Of a stretch of DNA of 44,802 bases, positions 23,974 to 32,816 are shown piece by piece. The translations under genes and the position numbers were made by a program. The notes below the pieces were generated by a model that saw nothing but the letters and a program-made list of their open reading frames with translations, searched no databases and was not told the DNA's origin. The stretch is from Actinomortierella ambigua (lineage: Eukaryota; Mortierellomycota; Mortierellomycetes; Mortierellales; Mortierellaceae). The stretch's first letter is position 1. Every line of letters begins with the position of its first letter. Location: NCBI GenBank assembly GCA_016098155.1, contig JAAAJB010000278.1:1-44802 (forward strand), in the 5' to 3' direction.

Positions 23974-24265
23974 TCTCTCACTTTTCTTTTTTTGTCTAGC
24001 CCTTTTTTTTTCTGTCCTGAGGCTATGCAAGCAAATACAAACATCATTAAGATTTTTTCCTATTTTGGCGGCATCATATGGACAGGGCATTGGGTATTGA
24101 AAGTTTCGCCGTTTGGGAGTTTGAGTTTCGTTGCGCCTTTGTTCAAAGGTACATAAACTGTTGTTTTTTTTGTCATCTCGCTCTTTTTTCTTTTTTTTTT
24201 CCCTCTTTCGAACCTTACCCTTCATCACCCGTAACACAAACCCATACCAAAACACAAGATAAATC

Positions 24266-25639
24266 ATGACACTTCTCTCGCCATCGTCAGCCGTGAGCAC
24301 ACTCGGCCTCCAGTTTGCCTACACCATATCATATGCAGTCCTGAATGCTCCGTTTGAGCGGGCGAGCCTGATCCTCCGCACGCTGCCGGAGTATGAGCGT
24401 CTGGAGAGGCAAAGGCTGCAAAGACAGCGGCACCATCATCCCAAGGAGAAGACAGGCGACCATCACAGCGACGACGACGACAGTTACCACATCTCTTCTT
24501 CCACAGTCAGCAGCCACCTGCCAATAGCGAGAAAGCGCGGAGGGGACACTTTCAAGACACTCAAGCTCTTGTACTGCGAGCGTGGCATCCGTGGACTGTG
24601 GCATGGCTGGACGTTGGGGGCCTTTTACTATTGTACATTAAAGGCCCTCCAGGCCGGCATCGACGGCGCGTTGAACGGATACTTCCCGGCCTACCCTGCA
24701 GCGCCTAGCGCAGAATCCATGGTCGGTTACATCGGGATGGGAAATCCTGGCTACTGGTCGTGGTTCGCTGCGTGGACCCTACTGCATGTCGGTGTTGAGG
24801 GGCTCAAGACTTTTGTCCTGTACCCGCTCACTGTCCTGCACATACACTATGTCACCGATCGTCCCGGCTATGGCGTACTGTATTCTTCTTCCTCGTCTAT
24901 ATCATCATCATCATCGCCTCCATATAGCACAATGACTACGACGACAAAGACAACAATCAGCAATCACACGCAAGATGCCGGAAACCACAACAGCACCTCG
25001 TCCACCACGCTCGTATGGTCCATGTCCACGACACGTGGTGGTGCCTACCGGTACAAGAACATTCGAGATTTGTTCCAGCAGTCGTTGAGCGGCTCGTCGC
25101 CCTCGTCCTCGCCCTCGTCCTTGCCTTTGTCTCTGACCCTCGCCAAAAAACTGCGCTGGCTCTACAGGGGCTGGCCTTTGCAGCTGCTTTCAGGGGCAAC
25201 AATCACAATCTTCAGCCAGCTCATCGTGGACACAATGAACTACTCTTTTCAGCGCGGCGGCGTAACCGGCTACAGCGCTGGAGTGGGAGGAGGAGGAGGA
25301 AAGGTTTTCTCGGCCTGGCAGGTGGGTGCCGTCACTGGCTCTGCGGCAGTAGCGGCCGTGCTATTGACTGTCGGGGTCTATGCGGTTAACACTGTCCAGT
25401 ATCGTGTCGTTCTTCGGGAGGCGGGAAAGGATGATGGTGATAATGATGGTGAGGTGGAGGTGGAGGAAAGCGGCGTGGCCAACCGATCCTCGGACGAAGA
25501 GTCGTATTGGCAAGTGGCCAAGTCTATTGTTCGAGAGGAAGGAAGTGTCGCGCTGTGGCGTGGCTTTTCTGCGGGTGCCTTGGCGGTCGTTGTTCCTACT
25601 ACGGCCATTGTCGGTTTTTCGTTACTCAACAACCTTTGA
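24266..25639 (+). CDS. Divergent mitochondrial-carrier-like protein 1
   Basis: This is a single exon of 457 residues. It shows traces of the three-fold mitochondrial carrier repeat: APFERASLIL followed later by LLYCERGIRGLWHGWTLGA; YPLTVLHIHYVTD followed by LRWLYRGWPLQLL; and a last half with IVREEGSVALWRGFSAGA. The (E/R)-G-x-x-x-L-W-R-G pattern is the typical second-helix signature. The signature PX(D/E)XX(K/R) is only partly kept (PFERAS in repeat 1, PLTVLH in repeat 2), so the usual salt-bridge network is not intact. His/Asp/Ser-rich inserts lengthen the matrix loops. The closest resemblance is to ADP/ATP-carrier-like members. The transport substrate is unknown. A related gene follows directly. 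Confidence 0.75.
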   Translation: MTLLSPSSAVSTLGLQFAYTISYAVLNAPFERASLILRTLPEYERLERQRLQRQRHHHPKEKTGDHHSDDDDSYHISSSTVSSHLPIARKRGGDTFKTLKLLYCERGIRGLWHGWTLGAFYYCTLKALQAGIDGALNGYFPAYPAAPSAESMVGYIGMGNPGYWSWFAAWTLLHVGVEGLKTFVLYPLTVLHIHYVTDRPGYGVLYSSSSSISSSSSPPYSTMTTTTKTTISNHTQDAGNHNSTSSTTLVWSMSTTRGGAYRYKNIRDLFQQSLSGSSPSSSPSSLPLSLTLAKKLRWLYRGWPLQLLSGATITIFSQLIVDTMNYSFQRGGVTGYSAGVGGGGGKVFSAWQVGAVTGSAAVAAVLLTVGVYAVNTVQYRVVLREAGKDDGDNDGEVEVEESGVANRSSDEESYWQVAKSIVREEGSVALWRGFSAGALAVVVPTTAIVGFSLLNNL

Positions 25640-25743
25640 AAAAAAAGCTAAAGACTCTTAAGCTTTTTTGTATAGAGGGGGGGGAGGCGGGTATACATGT
25701 CACAGAACGCCAATGTGCACAAACATTTCTCAGCCTTCGTTTC

Positions 25744-25749
25744 AATAAA
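25744..25749 (+). terminator. Polyadenylation signal of carrier-like gene 1
   Basis: A perfect AATAAA lies 105 nt after the stop codon, in a T-rich context suited to 3'-end formation. Confidence 0.55.
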
Positions 25750-25930
25750 GTTTTCAAACTTCATCGTCGACTCTTGAATAATGGGGTAAAAGAAAATCAC
25801 CATTCTGGGAGTGAGGCGAGAAAAGGGTCCCAACCCACATCTGTCATTCTTTCTTGTCGACTGCTCACATGCAGGGATGTACATGGCTCGTCATTAGAGG
25901 ATCGCTTGGGAACAATGAAGCACAAAAAAG

Positions 25931-25938
25931 TATAAATA
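25931..25938 (+). promoter_or_regulatory. TATA box of carrier-like gene 2
   Basis: TATAAATA lies 126 bp before the chosen ATG at 26064. An in-frame ATG at 25941 sits only 3 bp downstream of this box and would lie upstream of any transcript start. That favours 26064 as the start codon. Confidence 0.65.
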
Positions 25939-26063
25939 CCATGGTTGGTTCAAGTCATATCCTACAGATAGCCATTTATTCTTCGAGCCACATTCCTTGC
26001 ATCCTGACCCTCTCCTCTTCGTCAGCTACTAGCCCCAAAAAACCAAAAGCTTATTTTTTTCCC

Positions 26064-27299
26064 ATGAGCGGATTACTCTCAACGGCTGGAGCCGTTGGCC
26101 TCGACCTCACACATCAAGTAGCTTTTACTATGTTGAGTCAACCATTCCAACGAACGGCCAGAATCATGCAGTGCGACCCAGAATTGGCCCATCGTGCAAA
26201 ACCGACCGACCCCTATGACAAACATCACCACCGGCAACCACACCCCCATCCACATTCCCTTTCCAGCTCCACCTACACACCGCTCCGAGGGCTACGCGAA
26301 ACGATGAAGCACATCTACCGCCATGAAGGACTCTGGGGCTTCTGGCGCGGGTCCGCTCTGAATATACCATGCCATATCGTTGACAAGTTTCTGGGGCGTG
26401 GAACGAAGGTTTTTTTTACGTCCATCCTGACGGATTTCCTGTTGATGTCGGGCCAGTCGGATGTACCGATGGACCAGACCATTCTCGCGGTGGGCCGTCG
26501 CAATGCAGTGACTTGGTACGCTGCCTTCTTGCTGGCCAATGCTGGCATCAGTTTGGTCACGACGGCGATCCTTCACCCCTTGATGACATTGTATGTCCGC
26601 TACACCACCGATCGCGTCGACCACGTTTCTCGCTTGAAGCGCAGCGGGCAGGAGCAGGAGAGCCATGCTGATTCTTCGACGGATGTCAAGTCAACCCGGA
26701 CCAGCTATAGTAACGGCGACGACAACAACAACAGCAAAAACATCATCAGCCGTGGCTACCGATACCAGAGCATCCGAGATCTTTTGTGCCAAACGACAGG
26801 ATACCGTTCAGCAGCCCATGATGACGCTTCTTCACCTCGCTATCATCCTCGTCGTCTCTTCGCCCTCCTTCGACCACTCTACCGCGGATTCTGGATGCAA
26901 TTCACCATCAACTATGCCATGAACTTGCACCATGTGGTCTCGAGCGATTATCTCAGCTTTGTCGATCGCGTATTGAACGGCCTCGACTCGGCGTCAAGGG
27001 CGCGGGTCATTGGCATGACGACGGTCATGGTTGGGTTTTACTTTGCCGTTGTGGCTATGCTCGTGGCGGGCTACCATGCTATGGGGACGGTCGTCTTTCG
27101 TCAGATGGTGCGCGATAGTGATGAGGATGAGGAGGATGGCAAGGTGGTGGATGGTCAAGTCAACCAAAGCCAAGAGTCGGCGTGGATGGCGTTCAGCACG
27201 ATTGTGAAGCGTGAAGGCTTTCAAGCGTTGATGCGGGGGCTAGGGACAGAGCTTTTGGGCCTTTTTATTGCATCCTCAGTACTCCATTGGTTCAGCTAG
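26064..27299 (+). CDS. Divergent mitochondrial-carrier-like protein 2 (paralogue of the preceding gene)
   Basis: This is a single exon of 411 residues. Its layout matches the gene upstream. Repeat 1 has QPFQRTARIM and IYRHEGLWGFWRGSALNI. Repeat 2 has HPLMTLYVRYTTDRV and LRPLYRGFWMQF. Repeat 3 ends with IVKREGFQALMRGLGTELLG. Both proteins share the (Y/H)P..L....YVTDR / RYTTDR stretch and the Y(K/Q)(N/S)IRDL segment after the middle loop. Signature Asp/Glu and Lys/Arg positions are mostly lost. A Ser/Asn/Asp-rich insert sits in the second loop. The pair is probably an old tandem duplication. Mitochondrial inner membrane location is expected for the family; transport activity is uncertain. Confidence 0.75.
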   Translation: MSGLLSTAGAVGLDLTHQVAFTMLSQPFQRTARIMQCDPELAHRAKPTDPYDKHHHRQPHPHPHSLSSSTYTPLRGLRETMKHIYRHEGLWGFWRGSALNIPCHIVDKFLGRGTKVFFTSILTDFLLMSGQSDVPMDQTILAVGRRNAVTWYAAFLLANAGISLVTTAILHPLMTLYVRYTTDRVDHVSRLKRSGQEQESHADSSTDVKSTRTSYSNGDDNNNSKNIISRGYRYQSIRDLLCQTTGYRSAAHDDASSPRYHPRRLFALLRPLYRGFWMQFTINYAMNLHHVVSSDYLSFVDRVLNGLDSASRARVIGMTTVMVGFYFAVVAMLVAGYHAMGTVVFRQMVRDSDEDEEDGKVVDGQVNQSQESAWMAFSTIVKREGFQALMRGLGTELLGLFIASSVLHWFS

Positions 27300-27672
27300 T
27301 TTTATGAATACACGTTTCTTGACTTATTTCTTGTATGTCAGCTGAAAGGGAAGGCGGCCCGGGATGGAGTCAATGTCATTTCTCTCATAGCGAAGGCATA
27401 CCATAAAATGCTACCTTGTGCCAGATAGGCGTACTGCAAGGTAGGCGCCGCCCACGAATAAGGGGGAGGGAGTGCGAAGTGGGGGCTCGCTTAAGACGGC
27501 GCACATTGCAGAGCTGTCGCCATCAGTCAAAGACCGAAACGTAGTCCACGCCCTCAGGCCATGGTGTAACCATGCGTGACGTTGGCAAAACCACATATGC
27601 CTTTGCCATCGGCTCTCTAATTTTCATCATCTCGAATCCCTTTCTTCATTCAATCCATCCACTCTAGGCTCA
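27300..27672. other. Intergenic region and 5' flank of kinase gene B
   Basis: The right half (from about 27480) matches the 5' flank of gene A in inverted orientation, including ctcgcttaagacg and ccatggtgtaaccatgcgtgacg-type text. No gene is seen in it. Confidence 0.65.
27574..27591 (+). promoter_or_regulatory. Shared kinase-cluster promoter box, gene B
   Basis: GCGTGACGTTGGCAAAAC lies 82 bp before the gene B ATG and is identical to the boxes of genes A and D. Confidence 0.7.
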
Positions 27673-30600
27673 ATGGATCCCACTCGAGCGAAACCCATAC
27701 TCACGGTAAGGAGAAACTTAGTTCTACGCAATAGTATCAAAGGAAAGAAGAGTTACTCACAAATCATTTCTGTTCTTGGGTTAACGGTCCTCAGCACAAC
27801 CTACTAGTCCTGGAAAAGTCTCTCGGCTCAGGCGCCTTTGGCTCTGTCCACGAGGCTCGATGGGGAAACCAACCCTGTGCGGCCAAGACCTTCTTCTGCA
27901 GCGAGTCCGACTTTCATTTGCACACGATCCAGAAGGAGATCTCGGTCCTCAAGAGGCTCCGCTTCCGCCATATCATCCAGTTCTACCGAGCACACCAAGA
28001 AGGCGGTCGCATTTTCCTCATCATGGAACTAGCCGAGAACGGGAGTCTTTCCCAAGCCATTTCCAAAGGAAACCTCGGCCGCGATGACTGGGCAACCAAG
28101 ATTCGGCTCACGAATGAGATTGCGCGCGGTCTCGCCTTCATCCATCAAGAGGGAGTCCTCCATCGTGACCTCAAGAGCGGGAATGTGCTCCTGACCAGGT
28201 ACATGGAGGTCAAGCTGGCCGATTTTGGGCTGGCCAAGATCCGGTCGACGGTGAGCAACGCCTCCATGACCAGCGGATCTACAGCTGAGGCCGCAGGGAC
28301 GATACGATGGATGGCGCCAGAGCTCATGTTTGTTAAAGTACCAAAATATTCGACAAAATCGGATGTGTTTGCCTTGGGGGTGGTGATGTGGCAGATGGCA
28401 GCCAACTCTACAAGACCGTTTAAAAGCCAAGACGACTGCTCACTGGTTGCTCTGGTGGTTCACCAAGGCGAACGCGAGATCTTGCCAGACGATACACCGA
28501 CCGAATACCGTGATTTGGTACAGCGCTGCTGGCACCAGGATCGCAGCGAGCGACCCGAAGCTGACAAGATTGTTTTGGAGCACGATGAGCCAACGGAGCA
28601 AGGTGTTGAGGATGAGGAGAGAGGTGACGTTGATTTCGAATGGTCTGACGCCGGTGTAGCATACACTTCAGAAGTCGATAACGGCGACGGAAGCACAATT
28701 GGACAGCATACGGATGCTGAGAATCATGACGAGTATGCTGGCCGATTTCCAGAGACCGACGATGATGTGTTGGCTCATTTATGTATGGCTGCCAGGCGAG
28801 GGGGCGCCGATGCACAGTTGGTTCTTGGATGGATCTACGATCATGGCCGAGATGTTGTCGAAAAAAGTGAGCAGAGCGCCTTCTGGTGGTATCACCGAGC
28901 AGCTTCCCAAGGATCGGTGGTGGCGCAGGTCCATGTCGCGAAGATGTACGATCTAGGCCGAGGTGTTGATGCGAGTGATGAGAAGGCCGCGTCGTGGTAT
29001 CTGCGAGCTGCTGCTGGAGGTAACATAGAATCCCAGTACCGGACTAGTATGATGTATACCTCTGGTCGAGGTGTCAAGCAGGACGATGATGAGGCGGCTC
29101 GATGGTGCCTTATTGCAGCGAACCAAGGACACTGTGACGCACAATTCACACTTTCACAGTGGTACTCCCTTGGCCGCGGAGTGATGCAGAGCGATGTTGA
29201 GGCAGTAGGGTGGCTCACCCAGGCAGCAGAGCAAGGAAATATGGCAGCTCAACTCCATCTCGGAATGTTGTACTGGAATGGACAGGGGATTGAGGCGAGC
29301 GACATCAAGGCTGTCGAGTGGCTCACTAAGGCAGCAATCCAAGGCAGCGTCGAAGCACAACACAACCTTGGATTGATTTACGAGCAGGGACGAGGTGCTG
29401 TTCAGAGCGATGTCGAGTCGTTTAAGTGGTTCAGGATGGCAGCAGATCAAAAGTACGTAGAAGCGCAGTTCCTTGTTGGGCTGAGCTACGTCGAGGGGCG
29501 AGGAGTCGAGCAGAGCTACACCGAGGCAAAGGGATGGTTCAGAAAGGCAGCGAACCAAGGCAACCTAGATGCACTACGCAGCCTTGGGGTGATGTACGAA
29601 CAAGGACAAGGAGTCGAGCGGGGTGATGCCGATGCGGCCCACTGGTACCGCAAGGTAGCATGGCAAGGGGACATAGCAGTTCAAACGCACCTTGGGCTGA
29701 TGTATCTCGAAGGACGGGGAGTTAAGCAGAGTGATGTCTACGCAATCAAGTGGTTCACTATGGCAGCAGAGCAAGGAGATGCTACGGCGCAATCTCACCT
29801 AGGACTAATGTACCTCAAAGGACACGGGGTAGAGAAGAACGATGACGAGGCAGCCAAATGGTTCACCCTTGGAGCAGAGCGAGGCTCCGTGGGGGCACAG
29901 CTTACCCTTGCACTTTTGTACTTTCAAGGACATGGTGTCGAGCAGAGCGACACCGAGGGAGTCAAATGGCTCACCAAGGCAGCAGAGCAAGGGTGCTCAG
30001 CAGCACAATCTCACCTGCAGCACTTGACTCTTGGTGGCCGAGGGCTTGAGCAGAGTGCTCTCGACGTGTCATCCGAGCTTATCATGGGAGAAGGACAGGG
30101 GTCCGCGGAGAGTCATTCCAGAATTGTGCTTTCTCACCGTCGGCGACAAGAATGCTTTTTTCAGCCAAAGCCTTCACTCACGGTAAGGGGGAGAGCAGTC
30201 CAGGATGATACCATCTACCTCAGATGTATGGGATCGATACTCACTATTCCATTCTCTTTCTCGGTTTAGCCTCAGCACTCTCTTCTTGTCCTGGGAAAGA
30301 CGTTCGGCTCAGGCGCTTATGGCATTGTACATAAGGCTCGATGGGGAAACCAGCCTTGTGCTGCCATGACATTCTTCCTCAGCCAGTCCGAATTTGCCCA
30401 GCAATCCATCCATAAGGAGATCTCAGTCCTCAAGAGGCTCAGCTTCCGCCACATCATCCAATTCTACAGGACACACGAAGAAAACGACCGGATCTACCTG
30501 CTCATGGAGTTGGCTGAGATGGGCAGTCTTTCACTAGCCATCATCAGAGGTGTTCTCTCCAGCGATGACTGGTCAACTAAGAGTCGGCTCGCTAGTGAGA

Positions 30601-31238
30601 TTGCGCAAGGACTTGCCTTTATCCACAAGGAGAGGATCCTCCATCGCAACATCAAGAGTTGGAGTGTGCTGCTTACCAAGCACATGGAGGTGAAGTTGGC
30701 CGGCTTTGGACTGGCGAAGGTCAAGTCGATGACCATGGCAGCGTCGGCGTCGAGAACCAACCAATCCAGCATTGGGCCTGCAGGAACACTCCGATGGATT
30801 GCTCCAGAGCTCCTGTTCGCCAAGAAGCCAGAGTACTCATCCAAGTCGGATGTGTACGCACTCGGAGTGGTGATGTGGGAGATGGCGGCCAACTGTACGC
30901 AACCATTCAAGTGGCAAAAGAGCGACGCCATTGTCGCTCAGGCTGTCAGCGAAGGTGCTAGAGAGGCATTTCCAGTCGATACTCCCACAGAGTACCGCGA
31001 GTGGGCAGAGCGATGCTGGCACCAGGATCCTTCGCTTCGGCCAGAGGCAAGCGAGGTATTCCAGATCCATTGCAATTCGAGCAATGAAAGATCTGATGAT
31101 GAAGTCGGCTTCTCCATTGATTTAAGTCTCGGCGAATCCGATTCTTCGGACGATCCGGAGAGTTATGACGACGACGAATTTGGATCGGAGGCGAGTGCCA
31201 CTCAAGAGAATATTGACCAACATATTGGGCAATCGTGA
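27673..31238 (+). CDS. Gene B: kinase-Sel1-pseudokinase fusion (TKL type)
   Basis: Exons are 27673-27705, 27795-30182 and 30276-31238, giving 1127 residues. All introns are phase 0 (GTAAGG...CAG). Kinase 1 (about 16-290) keeps Gly-loop GSGAFGSV, Lys42, HRD Asp136, Asn141 and DFG Asp154. About 11 Sel1 repeats follow (about 345-760). After HRRRQECFFQPKPSLT the last intron leads to kinase 2 (about 810-1060). This is a full-length fold text, but Lys is Met838, HRD is HRN (Asn932), the catalytic-loop Asn is Ser937 and DFG is GFG (Gly950), so it should be inactive. An acidic tail ends in a stop whose position is shared with A and D. The last intron has two in-frame acceptors (30269 or 30275). If unspliced, translation ends at 30269 after 28 extra residues. 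Two separate genes is the alternative, but kinase 2 has no promoter box or first exon of its own. Confidence 0.8.
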
Positions 31239-31494
31239 ACAATTGCCTTTTGTTCTAGCCACAGTATGATGATACGATGAGCGCCGTCGAACGACACGGC
31301 TTTGCTACGCTTTTGTGCATTTATGGCTTGTCGCGCCTCTGCATTATCCAAGGCTTGCAGGACGAGAGCGACCAAGAATTGGTTCCTCTCGAATGCTAGA
31401 AAAAAAAAGAACCACAGAGTAAGAATTGATTTAAAACAGCATTCCTTTTGTTCCCTTGCAGAAGCCCTCTTCCTCTTCCTCAAACACCGAAATG

Positions 31495-32560
31495 CACTTC
31501 GTCGATGGATGATACAGTGGCACACATGATAATGGAGCGCAGCAAGGGGGTGTCAAGGCACTGTTGATTCATGGATGGATCTACGACCATGGTTGAGGTG
31601 TCGACAAGAGTGACAAGGAAGCATTCTGCTAGTGTCATCGGGCAGCCTCTTAAGGATCCATGAGTGGTCCAGCTCCGTGTTAACAAGTCGTTTGAGCAGG
31701 ACTGAGGTGTCGATAAAGGGATGAGTAGGCTGCGGCATGTACCATGAAGCCACTGATGGAGACAATGTAGAGGCACAGCATCGATCTAGAGAGACAATTG
31801 CCTCTTGTCGAGTTGTCGAGAGGGACGATGAAGAGGCAGAGAGATGGTACCGATGCGCAGACGACGCCTGGGAATTTGTTCTCTACAGGGCGAGATATGG
31901 AGTTGAAGCATTCCGATGGTTCTCGCTGAAAGCCGAGCATGGTAATTTGGTATCGCAATCCAACCTTGCAACGATGTATGACAAGCTCCAAAGAGTCGAG
32001 CAGGGTGTCACCGAGGCAGTCAAGTGGTGCACAAAGTAGTAGAACAAGGTGATACCGAGACCAATACGAGGCTTGAGTCGATGCTTGGAGAAATATCTAG
32101 GATTGGACAGAGAGTGGCCGAGGCAGTTATGTGGCTAACCAAAGTGGCTGAACAAGAGGGCTCAAAGAGTCAAATTGACTTTTAGTAGCACCACTACCTA
32201 GGCCGCGGGGGTAATCGATCGCATGGCATTCATGTGGCATGGTTGGAGCATAGCCAAGTAAAAACACGGATGCGCCGTTCCACCTCGCTTCGTGTATGGA
32301 TTTGGCCTAACAAAGGAGAGCCGGACCACTATTCACATTGAATGGTTGACTAGCCTTGAATATCTGGGCAGATAAGCGATCACCGATCTCTCAGATGATG
32401 CCGCGTTGAATCGCCAAGCGGTCGACCGAGGACATGCAGCGGCGCAGCCCAAGCTGGGCCGATGTTCGAGAAGGGCCGAGGCGTGGCGAAGAATGTGCAA
32501 GAGGCCATGGCAGACAAGGCAGCTGCTCACGACCACCCGGATGCAGGACGTCGACCGAAG
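31495..32560 (+). pseudogene. Decayed Sel1-repeat array downstream of gene B
   Basis: Sel1 text is visible in broken frames: HGWIYDHG with a stop, GVDKSDKEAF, CHRAAS, then RGVEQGVTEAVKWCTK-like segments near 31990. The last part (about 32328-32520, ttcacattgaatggttgac onward) is nearly the same as the end of gene C's array at about 36705-36900. Many stops and frameshifts occur. It aligns with the Sel1 part of a gene C-type gene, so kinase 2 of gene B once had its own Sel1 array. Confidence 0.8.
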
Positions 32561-32733
32561 CTCTTTCGAAATAGTGAGGAGTAAAATCGAGCAGCTTGTT
32601 TACAGCAGCCTTAGACCACCAAGTCAGGTTTCGGCACCTTCAATTAACGTGGCCTGAGTGTGCTTAGGTTGGCATTTTTACACTGTAACACAATGAATTT
32701 TCCGTCGCAGCCCAGAGGCAGTGCAACATGCTT

Positions 32734-32751
32734 GCGTGACGTTGGCGAAAC
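32734..32751 (+). promoter_or_regulatory. Shared kinase-cluster promoter box, gene C
   Basis: GCGTGACGTTGGCGAAAC lies 66 bp before the gene C ATG, one mismatch from the A/B/D form. Confidence 0.7.
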
Positions 32752-32816
32752 TATAAGAGCCTTCTCATTCCCACCAACTCTCCATTTCTTCATTTACCCC
32801 ATCCTCTCACGCCTCA

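Larger units (their letters stand above)
25640..26063. other. Intergenic region between the two carrier-like genes
   Basis: It holds the 3' end of carrier 1 with an AATAAA signal and the promoter of carrier 2 with a TATA box. No other gene is seen. Confidence 0.65.

Noticed and set aside
25854..26063. N-terminal extension of carrier-like protein 2 from an upstream GTG or the ATG at 25941
   Set aside because: A TATA box at 25931-25938 sits immediately before 25941, so transcripts should start downstream, and the extension lacks family similarity.
31239..31500. Continuation of gene B exon 3 through another intron into the Sel1 relic
   Set aside because: The stop position is shared by A, B and D, and the relic itself contains many stops in all frames.
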